Part shown: in pieces, positions 27,483 through 36,495 of the stretch
How the letters are laid out: every line of letters begins with the position of its first letter
How positions within the stretch are numbered: position 1 is the first letter of the stretch
Assembly: GCA_964608265.1 (NCBI GenBank)
Contig: CAZSNP010000012.1
Location: 24,158-88,157, forward strand
Direction: 5' to 3'
DNA: 64,000 bases
DNA from: JANWXR01 sp964608265
Lineage (GTDB): Bacteria; Chloroflexota; Anaerolineae; Anaerolineales; UBA6663
Notes under the pieces: model-generated
What the model was told of the DNA's origin: nothing
Databases searched by the model: none
What the model saw: only the letters and a program-made list of their open reading frames with translations
Program-made: the position numbers and the translations under genes

Positions 27483-29138
27483 ATGCTGGCGCTCGCCGAT
27501 TCACTCAAACGCAAAGCCCGCCACCTGCTCGCCGAGAACCGGCTGGAAGAGGCGATGCAGGCCCTGGCCTCGACTCTGCGCCACGCGCCGAACGATGCCG
27601 AGGCGCATCGGTTGCTCGGCGACTGCTACCTCGCGGCTGAAGATTTCACCGCCGCCTACTATCTGTACACGCAGGCGCGGGCGCTCGGCGAAAAGAGCGT
27701 CGAGCTGCAGCGACGGCTGGCGCTGGCGCGAGCCGAACGCGGACGGTTGCAGCCGCAGGCTGACGAGCCGGTGCCCACCGAACCCGCCGCCGTCGCCGCC
27801 CTGCTGCAACGCCTCACCGGCCGGCCCACCCCCGTGACCGAGGCGGAGCTGACCCGCGCCGCCTCGCTGTTGCACGCCATCCTGCACAGCCCCAGCCCGG
27901 CCGAGATGATCGCCCAGCGCCTCAATGAGATTGACACGCTCATGCCGGCGTTGCTCGAACTCAACATCCGCCAGGCGCGCGCCGACGGCCGCGCCGACCT
28001 AGCCGAGGGTTTACAGGCCCTCTTCGAGAACATCCAGTTGCAGATGCTGGCCGAACCGGACACCGGCGCGGAGAGCTCGCCGGAGCAGCGCGTGCTGGGG
28101 GCCGCGCCCACGGCAGCACGCCCGCGCCTTCTCGTCGTCGACTCGACCGAGGCGCGCGCGCTCGAACTGCCGGCGGAGGCGTTGCAGTCGCTGGGCTTCA
28201 GCGTGCAAATCGCCGATCACGTGCCACCCGGCAGCCCGGCCGAGGTCGTCATCTTTCGGCTCGCGCATGCCGATGGCCCGCTGCTCACCCAACTCCGGGC
28301 GTGCAAACTCGCCGGGGCCAAACTCATCGCCTATGCCGAGGCCGCGCCGCAGCACCTGGCCCCGGCGGACGCCGAACGCGAGCACGCCTACTACGCTGCG
28401 CTCCATTTGGCCGAGCGGGTCGTCGTGCCCAGCCGGGCGCTGGCGGCCTCGCTGGAGAACGCGGTGCTCATCCCGCCGGGGTGGAGCCGGCGCAACCCGT
28501 TGTGGGAGGCGCCCGTTCCCGCGCGCGAGACGCTCAACCTCGGGTGGGCAGCCGCTGCCGGCGAGGTGGATGAGCTGGCCGAAGTGCGCCGCGCCGTCAT
28601 CCGCATTCTGCGCGAGTTCCCGCACACGCGCCTCGTCACCATCGGCGATCACCGCGCGCAGCATCTCTTCAACGCGCTGCCCGAGGAACGGCGCCAGTTC
28701 ATCCCGCTGGTCAGCGCCGATGAGTTCCCTTATCTGCTCGGACAGCTCGATGTGTTGCTCGTGCCGCTGCGCGATACCGACTTCAACCGCGCGCAGGCGG
28801 ATGAGCGTTTGATGCAGGCCGGGGCGCGCCGCGTGCCGTGGGTGGCCTCGCCCATCCCGGCGCATCTGGCCTGGGGCGTGGGCGGCCTCATCGCCGCCGA
28901 ACGCGATGAGTGGTATCTGCAACTGCGCAAGCTGGTCACTTCGCCCGAGGTGCGCGCGACGCTCGCGCTGGTGGGGCGGCAGCGCGCCGAGGAGCGCGAG
29001 ATGACGCGGCTGAGCATGGCCTGGGTGGAATTAATCGAAGCCGTCGGTCGGCCCGCATCGCCTGCCCCTGCGAGGGAGGCGTGGCCGGTGACGACGCCCT
29101 CGCCGTTTGCGCGCCAGTTGGAGGCTTTGGCCCGATGA
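27483..29138 (+). CDS. TPR-helical-glycosyltransferase-like protein (551 aa)
   Basis: Residues 1-75 are about two TPRs (LLAENRLEEAMQAL, AEAHRLLGDCYLAAEDFTAAY). Next, to about residue 180, is a helical module with LNIRQARADGRADLAEGL, also seen twice in the giant GT protein. From about 205 a GT4-like region follows (IPPGWSRRNPLWE, NALPEERRQFIPLV, RRVPWVASP) paralogous to the 19.3-kb protein. The DxD-type residues of that paralogue are less obvious, so catalysis is uncertain. An ATG at 27462 is only one base after the putative -10, so the ATG at 27483 is preferred. The stop overlaps the next start (ATGA). Confidence 0.82.
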   Translation: MLALADSLKRKARHLLAENRLEEAMQALASTLRHAPNDAEAHRLLGDCYLAAEDFTAAYYLYTQARALGEKSVELQRRLALARAERGRLQPQADEPVPTEPAAVAALLQRLTGRPTPVTEAELTRAASLLHAILHSPSPAEMIAQRLNEIDTLMPALLELNIRQARADGRADLAEGLQALFENIQLQMLAEPDTGAESSPEQRVLGAAPTAARPRLLVVDSTEARALELPAEALQSLGFSVQIADHVPPGSPAEVVIFRLAHADGPLLTQLRACKLAGAKLIAYAEAAPQHLAPADAEREHAYYAALHLAERVVVPSRALAASLENAVLIPPGWSRRNPLWEAPVPARETLNLGWAAAAGEVDELAEVRRAVIRILREFPHTRLVTIGDHRAQHLFNALPEERRQFIPLVSADEFPYLLGQLDVLLVPLRDTDFNRAQADERLMQAGARRVPWVASPIPAHLAWGVGGLIAAERDEWYLQLRKLVTSPEVRATLALVGRQRAEEREMTRLSMAWVELIEAVGRPASPAPAREAWPVTTPSPFARQLEALAR

Positions 29139-30301
29139 AGATCGTCTACGTGTTCGCCGATGGGCCGGAGGAGTGGAATTGCAGCGAGTGGCGCTGCGCG
29201 GTGCCGGCGCGCGCCCTCAGCGCCAGCGGTCGGCATACCGGCTCGATGCTCAGCCTCAACGAGTTTGCCCAACGCACCCCCAACGCCGAAGCGCTGTGCG
29301 CCGAGGCTGAGGTGATCGTGGTGCAGCGCAACTTCTTTGGCCCGGTGTTGACGGCCATGCTGCACTGGAAGGCGCGCGACAAGACCGTCGTCGCCGATTT
29401 CGACGACGCCTACGACCGGATGCCTTCGACCAACGCGGCCTTTGCGTTTTGGGGGCAGGGCCAGTTGCGCCAGCCCGATGGCCGTTCCGCGCGGATGGAC
29501 CCGCACCCGTTGACCCAGTTCAAATGGGGGCTGCGCCTCGCGCACGCCGCGACCACCCCCAGCCGCCGGCTGTGCGCCGATTGGCAAAACCTCACCCCGA
29601 CCTATCTGCTCCCGAACTACATCGACCTCGACAAATACAGCGCCGCCGCACGCCAGCCGCACGACGGGGTGTGGATCGGGTGGGGCGGGAGCCTTTCGCA
29701 CGTGCAGAGTTTTCACGGCAGCGGCGTGCTGCACGCGTTGAAGAAGGTGTGCCGCGCCCGCCCACACGTGCGGGTGATCCTTCACGGCAACGACCGCCGG
29801 CTGTTCGAGCAGCTCCCCATCCCGGCGGCGCAGAAGGAGCAACATGCCTGGGTTCCGTACGCGCACTGGCCGCAGCACCTGGCGCAATTTGATATCGGCC
29901 TGGCGCCGCTGCACGGCCCGTACGACGAACGCCGCAGTTGGATCAAGCCGCTCGAGTACATGGCCCTCGGCATCCCGTGGATTGCGAGCGACGGCCCGGC
30001 CTACGCCGACCTGCGACCCCTGGGCACATTGGTGAAGAACACGCCGGCGGCGTGGGAGCGGGCGTTGCTCGAACATGTTGATTATCTGGCCGACTACCGC
30101 GCCCGGGCCGCGCGTGAGCCGCTGGCCTTCGCGCAGGCGCAATCAGTCAACGCCAACGTCGAGGCCGTCGTCGGCGTTTACGAGCAGATCCGCAGCGGCG
30201 CGCCGGCGCCCGATTGGAAAACGCCGGCGCCGCAGCCGCTGCCCGCCGCCGAGCCGGACTCGCGTTCTGCCCGCGCTCACGCCTATGCTCATCCCGCATA
30301 G
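29135..30301 (+). CDS. Glycosyltransferase-like protein, GT4 type (388 aa)
   Basis: Starts MKIVYVFADGPEEWNCSEWR, a Rossmann-type start of GT-B glycosyltransferases. The C-terminal half carries GWGGSLSHVQSF, the FDIGLAPLHG and PLEYMALGIPWIASDGPAYADL region equivalent to the nucleotide-sugar site, and a short tail. The ATG at 29135 overlaps the previous stop by four bases (ATGA), so translation is coupled with the 27.5-kb gene. Codons upstream of this ATG in the same frame overlap the previous gene and are not used. It probably belongs to the same glycosylation pathway as its three neighbours. Confidence 0.87.
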   Translation: MKIVYVFADGPEEWNCSEWRCAVPARALSASGRHTGSMLSLNEFAQRTPNAEALCAEAEVIVVQRNFFGPVLTAMLHWKARDKTVVADFDDAYDRMPSTNAAFAFWGQGQLRQPDGRSARMDPHPLTQFKWGLRLAHAATTPSRRLCADWQNLTPTYLLPNYIDLDKYSAAARQPHDGVWIGWGGSLSHVQSFHGSGVLHALKKVCRARPHVRVILHGNDRRLFEQLPIPAAQKEQHAWVPYAHWPQHLAQFDIGLAPLHGPYDERRSWIKPLEYMALGIPWIASDGPAYADLRPLGTLVKNTPAAWERALLEHVDYLADYRARAAREPLAFAQAQSVNANVEAVVGVYEQIRSGAPAPDWKTPAPQPLPAAEPDSRSARAHAYAHPA

Positions 30302-30359
30302 GTCAAGCCCCGGGCAACGTTGGTCAGAGGCGGCGTCACCGGGGCCGGCTTCCCACTCG

Positions 30360-32417
30360 CTACTGCCGGTTCACCCACGCCTGCGTGATGCGATCCATGA
30401 TGACGGCCAGCAGCACGATGGCCAGCCCCGCTTCCAGGCCGCGCCCGGTTTCGTTGCGGGCCAAACCGTTCACCGCTTCGAGGCCCAGCCCCGCGCCGCC
30501 GACCATGCCGCTGATGACGACCATCGCCAGCACCATCATGATCATTTGATTGACGCCCAGCAAAATCGAGGGCAGCGCCATCGGCACCTGCACCTTGGCC
30601 AGCATCTGCGCGCGGGTGGAGCCGAAGGCGCGCGCCGCCTCGACCGCCTCGCCGGCCACGCCGCGAATGCCGAGGTCGGTGAGCTTGATGCCCGGCGCGA
30701 TCGCGTACAGCACGGCGGCGATGATGCCGGGCACGCGCCCGATGTTGAAGAGCATAATCACCGGCACGAGGAAGACAAACGAGGGGATGGTTTGCAAAAA
30801 GTCGAGCACCGGGCGGAGCAGGTTGCGCACCGTCTCGTTCTGCGACGACCAGATTCCGACCGGCACCGCGATCAGCACCGTGAAGGCCATCGTCGCCAGG
30901 ATCTGGCTGAGCGTGTCCATGCCGAAGTCCCACATCCCCAGCAGGCCGAGGGCGATCATGCCGAGCGCGGCGAACAGCGACAAGCGCCATCCGCCGGCCC
31001 ACAGCGCGAGGGCCGCCACGCCCAGCACCGTCACCGGCCAGGGCAGTATCGCCGTGAACAAATCGCGCACCGGGTTGAGCATGTAGATCGTCACGAAATC
31101 GCTGATCGGCCCGGTGCCGATGGCGAAACCGCCCAGGGGTATTTCAAACAGGTTGTCGCGCATCCACCTCACCAGCGCATCAGTCGGCGCGCGCAACTGC
31201 CAGCGCCAGTCGGCGGGGAAGGAGCCGAAGCGGACGATGAGGTCGAGGCCGAGCAGCAGCGCGATGATGAGCAGGGCGGTGACCGGGGCAGCGTAGCGTT
31301 CGAGCCACGGCCAATCGAGGGAGACGGACACTCGCCGCACGGGCGCGGTGATCAATCGGGAAACGGCCGCCCACGCGCGCACGATCCGCGCCTCCCACGC
31401 CGCCGGCACCCACTTCGGCACGACGCGGCGGCGCGGCGCCCCGTCCGATAGATCAATCTGCCCGAGCGCTTCACTCAGCCGGTCGAGGACGATGGCCAGC
31501 AGCACGATCGCCAGCCCGGCTTCGAGCGCCTTGCCGACCTCGAGCCGCTGCAACGACACGAGCACCTCGCGGCCCAGCCCGCCCGCGCCGATGAGGGCGG
31601 CGATGACGACCATGCTCAGCGCCATCATGATCGTTTGGTTGACTCCGGTGAGGATGGCGGGCAGCGCGAGCGGCAGTTGCACTTTGAACAGGATTTGGCG
31701 CGGCGTGCTGCCGAAGGCGCGCGCGGCTTCGATGGCGGCCGGCGAGACCTGCCGCACGCCGAGGTTGGTCAGCCGGATCATCGGCGGGACGGCGTAGATG
31801 AGGGTGGCGACGACGGCGGGCACGCGGGCGATGCCGAAGAACAGCACCACCGGGATGAGGTAGACGAACGTCGGCATAGTCTGCATGGCGTCGAGGATCG
31901 GGCGCAGCACGCGGTCGAAGTGGTCGCTGTATGCGGAGAGGACGCCGAGCGGCAGGCCGATGAGCACCGAGAGCGCCACGGCCACCAGCATCAGCGCCAG
32001 CGTGCGCAGGCTCTGATCCCACAGCCCGAACAATCCCATGAGCGAGAAGCTGACGACGCACATCACGGCCAGCCTCGGGCCGGAGAGGGTGTACCCGAGC
32101 AGGCCGAGGACCGCCAGCACCCCGACCCACGGCGCGCCGAGCAGCACGTTCTCGGCGGCGCGCAGGCCCCAATCAATGACGGCGCTGAGCGGGTCGAAGA
32201 AGTATTGAAACATCGGCATCGTCTCGCGGTTGGCGACGATGCCCGCCTGCCAGGCATCAATCGGCGCGCGCAGGCCGAGGTTCCACTCCGCCGGGAAGGT
32301 CCGCATCTCCGGCGGCAACACGACGGCGAGCAGCGCCAGGCCGGCGATGACGGCCAGCGGCAGCCAGCGGCGCAGCGCGGGTTGGGCGAGGGGGAGGGTT
32401 TGGGTGCGGGTGGCCAT
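30360..32417 (-). CDS. Betaine-type ABC transporter permease, two fused permease domains
   Basis: 685 residues made of two homologous ProW/OpuAB-like halves (about 1-340 and 345-685). Each has an N-terminal hydrophobic helix, a periplasmic-side segment, about five membrane helices and the ATPase-contact (EAA) loop: EAARAFGSTPRQILFKVQLP in the first half, EAARAFGSTRAQMLAKVQVP in the second. Single-domain permeases of this family are about 280-300 residues, so this is a covalent dimer. The family imports glycine betaine, proline betaine, carnitine or choline. The start overlaps the upstream nucleotidyltransferase-like stop (TGATG). The adjacent mttB-family gene supports a methylated-amine substrate. 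No substrate-binding protein is encoded here. Confidence 0.92.
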   Translation of the reverse strand: MATRTQTLPLAQPALRRWLPLAVIAGLALLAVVLPPEMRTFPAEWNLGLRAPIDAWQAGIVANRETMPMFQYFFDPLSAVIDWGLRAAENVLLGAPWVGVLAVLGLLGYTLSGPRLAVMCVVSFSLMGLFGLWDQSLRTLALMLVAVALSVLIGLPLGVLSAYSDHFDRVLRPILDAMQTMPTFVYLIPVVLFFGIARVPAVVATLIYAVPPMIRLTNLGVRQVSPAAIEAARAFGSTPRQILFKVQLPLALPAILTGVNQTIMMALSMVVIAALIGAGGLGREVLVSLQRLEVGKALEAGLAIVLLAIVLDRLSEALGQIDLSDGAPRRRVVPKWVPAAWEARIVRAWAAVSRLITAPVRRVSVSLDWPWLERYAAPVTALLIIALLLGLDLIVRFGSFPADWRWQLRAPTDALVRWMRDNLFEIPLGGFAIGTGPISDFVTIYMLNPVRDLFTAILPWPVTVLGVAALALWAGGWRLSLFAALGMIALGLLGMWDFGMDTLSQILATMAFTVLIAVPVGIWSSQNETVRNLLRPVLDFLQTIPSFVFLVPVIMLFNIGRVPGIIAAVLYAIAPGIKLTDLGIRGVAGEAVEAARAFGSTRAQMLAKVQVPMALPSILLGVNQMIMMVLAMVVISGMVGGAGLGLEAVNGLARNETGRGLEAGLAIVLLAVIMDRITQAWVNRQ

Positions 32418-32989
32418 CAGTTCAGGCCTTTCCCAAACCGCGCGAGGCGCCTCTCGATGTCGGCGACCACCTCGCGAACTGCACGCAGATCGCTTTCAGG
32501 GAGATGGCGGGCCAATTCGTCGAACAGCGGCACCAGCGCCGGGCGGTAATCGTGTAGCAGCGCGGCGATGTCGCCTTCAGACAAGTTGACGCGGGCGAAG
32601 TTGCCCTGCCGATACAATGACGGCAGCGCATATAACTTGAGCAGCAGCAGGCCCTCGACGGTGGCGCACGGGATGTCTTGCTCGACGAAACTGCGCGGCT
32701 GGCTGTACTTGCGCTGCACTTTCTCGAACAGTGAGTTGCGAGTCAGAAGAAGATCAATCTGCAATTCGGCGAATCGGCCGCGCGCAAAGTCCGCATCCTG
32801 GCTGGCGATTTCGATTTCGGGCAGCTTCTTCAGCGCGGGTAGCGCAACGATGAGATCAATATCCTCTGTGTTGCGCCCTTCGATGTATTGCAGCATCGCA
32901 ATGCCGCCGACGAGCACATAGTCTATCCTTCGTTCGACGAGGAGGCGAAATAGGCGTGTGACGGTCCCCAATAGCGAGTCGGCGTTCAT
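32417..32989 (-). CDS. Nucleotidyltransferase-fold protein inserted in the transporter operon
   Basis: 190 residues. LVGGIAMLQYIEGRNTEDIDL (G28-G29 to D43-I-D45) is the GG...DxD signature of the pol-beta/MNT nucleotidyltransferase fold, as in AbiEii-like and related proteins. A later D in LQIDLLL may be the third carboxylate. Start ATG at 32989 has GGAGG four bases upstream; an ATG at 33076 overlapping the ATPase stop (ATGA) is an alternative. It ends in TGATG overlap with the permease. Such proteins often act with HEPN or AbiEi partners, but none is adjacent, so its role beside a transporter is unexplained. Confidence 0.8.
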   Translation of the reverse strand: MNADSLLGTVTRLFRLLVERRIDYVLVGGIAMLQYIEGRNTEDIDLIVALPALKKLPEIEIASQDADFARGRFAELQIDLLLTRNSLFEKVQRKYSQPRSFVEQDIPCATVEGLLLLKLYALPSLYRQGNFARVNLSEGDIAALLHDYRPALVPLFDELARHLPESDLRAVREVVADIERRLARFGKGLN

Positions 32990-33072
32990 CGCGCCTCCGT
33001 TCTTGAAATTGAAGACGACGGCGTTGCGAATGACGTTGCCGATGTGAACTCGGCGCGCAACGGTGGCTGGGG

Positions 33073-34098
33073 TCATGCCGTCATCAATGCCCGCATCATC
33101 CCGACGCGGTCGACGACGCCGGCCAGCGCGCCGCGTGCGTCGCGCACGCACACCGGGCCATCGTGGGCGGTCAGCAGCGGCAGGCATTCCTCGAGCTTGG
33201 CGTCGCTGCGCACCGACGGCTGCCCGTCCCCATCGAAGCCGGGCGGGCACGGCTGCATGATCGTGGCGGCGGTGAGGACCCTGGCGCGCGGCGCATCCTT
33301 GGTGAAGGCCGAGACGTAGTCGTTCATCGGGTTGAGGACGAGTTCCTCGGGCGTGCCGGTTTGCACGATCTCGCCGTTGCGCATGATGGCGATGTGGTCG
33401 CCGAGCTTGAGGGCTTCGGCGAAGTCGTGGGTGATGAAGACGCTGGTCTTGTGCAGGGTGGCTTGCAGCCGCAGCAACTCATCCTGCATCTCGCGGCGGA
33501 TGAGGGGGTCGAGGGCGCTGAACGGCTCGTCGAAGAGGATGATCTCCGGATCAACGGCCAGCGCGCGCGCCAGCCCGACGCGCTGCTGCATGCCGCCCGA
33601 CAATTGGCGCGGGAAGTGGTTGCCCCAGCCCTTCAACCCCACCAGCTCGATCATCTGCGCCGCGCGCGTCTGCCGCTCCGATTTCGCCACGCCCCGCACC
33701 TCCAGCCCGTAGCCGACGTTCTCGATGACGCGCCGATGCGGGAAGAGGCCGAAGTTCTGAAAGACCATGCTGATTTTGTGCCGGCGCACCTCGCGCAGTT
33801 CGGCCTCGCTCAACTTGAGCACGTCGCGCCCGCTGATGATGATCTCGCCGCGCGTTGATTCGGTGAGGCGCGACAGGCAGCGCACCAGCGTGGATTTGCC
33901 GCTGCCCGAGAGGCCCATCACCACGAAGGTCTCGCCCTTCCTCACCTCGAACGACACGCCGCGCACGGCGGCGACGTGTTGCCCGTCGGTGAGCTGGTTG
34001 TTCTTCAGATAGGCTTGCAGGAAATGCTCGGGCCGGGGGCCGAAGACCTTCCACACATCGCGGCAGGTGATTTCAGTCGGAGCGGTCGTGGGGAGCAT
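33073..34098 (-). CDS. Betaine-type ABC transporter ATP-binding protein
   Basis: ProV/OpuAA-like ATPase of about 341 residues. Walker A is GLSGSGKST, Q-loop region VFQNFGLFPHR, signature LSGGMQQRVGLARAL, Walker B ILFDEPFSALD and switch histidine in FITHDFAEAL. The C-terminal 70 residues form a CBS-like segment (CLPLLTAHDGPVCVRDARGALAGVVDR), as in osmosensing OpuA ATPases. The ATG at 34098 is seven bases after TATACT, which would make a leaderless message; the ATG at 34116 is an alternative. It is the first gene of ATPase-nucleotidyltransferase-permease. Confidence 0.94.
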   Translation of the reverse strand: MLPTTAPTEITCRDVWKVFGPRPEHFLQAYLKNNQLTDGQHVAAVRGVSFEVRKGETFVVMGLSGSGKSTLVRCLSRLTESTRGEIIISGRDVLKLSEAELREVRRHKISMVFQNFGLFPHRRVIENVGYGLEVRGVAKSERQTRAAQMIELVGLKGWGNHFPRQLSGGMQQRVGLARALAVDPEIILFDEPFSALDPLIRREMQDELLRLQATLHKTSVFITHDFAEALKLGDHIAIMRNGEIVQTGTPEELVLNPMNDYVSAFTKDAPRARVLTAATIMQPCPPGFDGDGQPSVRSDAKLEECLPLLTAHDGPVCVRDARGALAGVVDRVGMMRALMTA

Positions 34099-34105
34099 GC
34101 GGGAA

Positions 34106-34111
34106 GTATAA
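34106..34111 (-). promoter_or_regulatory. Candidate -10 box (TATACT) of the transporter operon
   Basis: TATACT on the minus strand lies seven bases before the ATG at 34098, consistent with a leaderless transcript, as at the 19.3-kb GT gene. No convincing -35 is seen because the upstream DNA is the agcggat repeat array. Confidence 0.4.
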
Positions 34112-34119
34112 ATCATCTG

Positions 34120-34440
34120 GCAGCGGATTGGGCAGCGGATGGGGAAAGCGGATTGGGAGAGCGGATGAGCGGATGGGGCAGCGGATGGGGAGAGCGGATG
34201 AGCGGATGGGGAAAGCGGATTGGGAGAGCGGATGAGCGGATGGGGAGAGCGGATGGGGAGAGCGGATTGGGAGAGCGGATGAGCGGATGGGGCAGCGGAT
34301 GGGGAGAGCGGATGANNNNNNNNNNNNNNNNNNNNNNNNNNNNNNNNNNNNNNNNNNNNNNNNNNNNNNNNNNNNNNNNNNNNNNNNNNNNNNNNNNNNN
34401 NNNNNNNNNNNNNNNGGGAGAGCGGATGAGCGGATGGGGA
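34120..34440. repeat. Minisatellite of agcggat(ggg/tgg/gag) units, interrupted by N gap
   Basis: A tandem array built from the heptamer agcggat joined to tggg, gggg or gag, forming higher-order blocks of about 30-60 bases. It fills the divergent spacer between the transporter operon and the mttB-family gene. The scaffold gap inside it (34316-34415) means true length is unknown. Any frames read through it are low-complexity and not genes. A short piece with the same heptamer occurs at 59900-59940. Confidence 0.93.
34316..34415. other. Assembly gap (100 N) in the minisatellite
   Basis: Fixed-length run of N inside the agcggat array. The assembler most likely collapsed or failed on the repeat, so the gap size is nominal. 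Confidence 0.95.
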
Positions 34441-34565
34441 TCCACGATGACGAAACTGAAATCCGCTTATCCGCTACCTCAATCCGCTGACCCGTTGTAT
34501 CCAAATCACAAAACCCTCCCGGCGAACTGAGCGCCGCTGACAATGCCGCCGCACTGCCCGAGGGC

Positions 34566-34571
34566 TATAAT
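34566..34571 (+). promoter_or_regulatory. Candidate -10 box (TATAAT) of the mttB-family gene
   Basis: Perfect TATAAT 46 bases before the ATG at 34618. CTGACA at 34537-34542 resembles a -35 but is 23 bases away, longer than usual. The A+T word stands out in very GC-rich DNA. Confidence 0.5.
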
Positions 34572-34617
34572 CCTCCCGCGTTTCACATCCCGGAACTCAT
34601 CTCGCATGGAGTCTGCC

Positions 34618-36246
34618 ATGACCACTGCTGCCCCCGCCGAAGATCGCCTGGCCCGCCGCCGGGAACGCCGCGACTCACGCCGCCCCGGCCACGCCGGCCA
34701 CGCCGACCGCGCCGCCGGCGTCAGGCCGCTGCGCAGCACCCTCCCCATCACCACCGTCCTCTCCGCAGAGGGCGTTCAGATGATCCACGCGGCTTCGATG
34801 CGGTTGTTGAAGGACACCGGCATCCTGATCGTGGACTATCCATCGGCGGCGGAGACCTTCAAGCAAAACGGCGCGAAGGTGGAGTGGGTGGATCACGAGG
34901 TCACTTATCCCAACGGCGACACGGTGCAGGTGCGCGGGCATCTGGTGAAGATGGATGAGGATACGCTCATGCACTTCATCCGCCTGGCCCCGGGCACGTT
35001 CACACAACTTGCGCGCAACCCCGCGAACAGCCTGACCCTCGGCGGGCGCAACATCGTCTTCGCGCCGGTGTATGGCCCGCCCTTCGTCGGCGGGCTGGAT
35101 TTCGGGCGGCGGCCCGCGACCATCGAAGACTTCCGCAATTTCGCCCGGCTCACCTACATGGCCGAGCACCTCCATCACGCGGGCGGCACGCTGGTCGAGC
35201 CGAACGATGTGGATTTGAAGGAGCGCCACCTCGACATGCTCATGGCGCACCTCACGCTGAGCGACAAAGCTTTCATGGGCAGCGTCACCCACGCCGACAA
35301 TGCGCGCGATACGGTGACGATGGCCCGCATCGTCTTCGGCGAAGAGGCGCTGCAACAGAACCCGGCGGTGCTCTCGCTCATCAACGCCTCCAGCCCGCTG
35401 CGCTTCGATGACCGCATGTTCGGCGCGCTCGAGGTGTATGCGCGCGCGCGGCAGGCGCTGCTCATCACGCCCTTCCTCATCGCCGGGGCGATGTCGCCGA
35501 CGACGATGGCGGCCACCCTCGCGCAGCAAAATGCCGAGGCATTGTTCGGCATCTGTTACGCGCAGATGCTCAACGCGGGCACGCCCTGCATCTACGGCTC
35601 GTTCCTCGCCAACATTGATATGAAGAGCGGCGCCCCGTGCTTCGGCACGCCCGAAAACGCGCTGGCGCTGTACGCCGGCGCGCAGATGGCCCGGCACTAC
35701 GGCCTGCCGTATCGCAGCGGCGGCAACTTCACCGCCAGCCGCATCCCCGACGCGCAGGCCGGCTACGAGAGCGCGGCGACGTTCGGGCCGACCGTGCAGG
35801 CCAACGTCAACTTCGTCCTGCACGCCGCCGGCTGGCTGGAGGGCGGGCTGATCGCGGGCTACGAGAAGTTTGTGCTCGACCTCGAACTATGCGGGATGAT
35901 GGCCCGCTACGTGAATGGCATCGGGCTGACGGACGAGGACTTTGCGTGGGACGCCTACGCCGAGATCCCGCCGGGTGGTCACTTCCTCGGCGCGACGCAC
36001 ACCATGCGGCACTACGATACCGCGTTTTATTCACACAAAGTTTTCAATATGGACAACTACGAGAAGTGGGAGGCCGAGGGCAGTGTGGATACCTACAAAC
36101 GCGCCAACGCCGTGTACAAGAAGATGCTGCGCGAGTACGAGCCGCCCGCGCTTGACCCGGCTATTCGCGAGGAACTCGAGGCCTTCGTCGCCCACCGCCG
36201 CGCCGAGCTACGCGAGCGCAAGCCGAGGACGGAGTGGAGGCGGTGA
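34618..36246 (+). CDS. MttB-family corrinoid methyltransferase, non-pyrrolysine
   Basis: 542 residues of the trimethylamine methyltransferase (MttB/COG5598) superfamily. The frame runs without an internal amber codon, so this is the non-pyrrolysine type; characterised members demethylate glycine betaine (MtgB), proline betaine or carnitine onto a corrinoid protein. Visible landmarks are the conserved start of the barrel (VLSAEGVQMIHAASMRLL), GRNIVFAPVYGPPFVGG, and the C-terminal GGHFLGATHTMRHY. GGAG lies six bases before the ATG at 34618. It diverges from a betaine-type importer, so a quaternary amine is the likely substrate (inference). Its corrinoid partner is encoded at 42.4 kb. Confidence 0.93.
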   Translation: MTTAAPAEDRLARRRERRDSRRPGHAGHADRAAGVRPLRSTLPITTVLSAEGVQMIHAASMRLLKDTGILIVDYPSAAETFKQNGAKVEWVDHEVTYPNGDTVQVRGHLVKMDEDTLMHFIRLAPGTFTQLARNPANSLTLGGRNIVFAPVYGPPFVGGLDFGRRPATIEDFRNFARLTYMAEHLHHAGGTLVEPNDVDLKERHLDMLMAHLTLSDKAFMGSVTHADNARDTVTMARIVFGEEALQQNPAVLSLINASSPLRFDDRMFGALEVYARARQALLITPFLIAGAMSPTTMAATLAQQNAEALFGICYAQMLNAGTPCIYGSFLANIDMKSGAPCFGTPENALALYAGAQMARHYGLPYRSGGNFTASRIPDAQAGYESAATFGPTVQANVNFVLHAAGWLEGGLIAGYEKFVLDLELCGMMARYVNGIGLTDEDFAWDAYAEIPPGGHFLGATHTMRHYDTAFYSHKVFNMDNYEKWEAEGSVDTYKRANAVYKKMLREYEPPALDPAIREELEAFVAHRRAELRERKPRTEWRR

Positions 36247-36284
36247 GGCTTTAGCCACGAATTGGCACGAATGGATTTGTAGAG

Positions 36285-36310
36285 ACGCGCCGGTGGCGCG
36301 TTTTCGTTTT
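36285..36310 (+). terminator. Intrinsic terminator after the mttB-family gene
   Basis: Stem acgcgcc (36285-36291) with ggcgcgt (36295-36301), three-base loop, then tttcgtttt. It lies 39 bases after the stop. The remaining spacer to 36495 is A+T-richer and holds no gene I can support. Confidence 0.85.
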
Positions 36311-36495
36311 ATTGGCGTGTATAGAGTGCGTTGAGCTGGTCGTATCAATAGCCAGTTCTCGTCGGTGGATATTCTTATGGAGGCTTGACGGCCATCCAGC
36401 CATCGGCATACTGTTGTCGTATCACTATTGAAGATTACAACTGCATCAGCATTCAAGTTGCGCCGCCCCGTCACACTTCGTTTAAGGAGTAGATT

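Noticed and set aside
34120..34440. Possible CRISPR array
   Set aside because: Units are 7-15 bases with no unique spacers and no cas genes nearby; it is a tandem minisatellite.
33976..34543. Repeat-rich frames (SGWGERMSGWG-type and PIRSSALPIR-type) on both strands
   Set aside because: They are translations of the agcggat minisatellite and cross an assembly gap.
34618..36246. Pyrrolysine-containing trimethylamine methyltransferase
   Set aside because: No in-frame TAG is present and no pyl genes are seen, so it belongs to the non-pyrrolysine branch.
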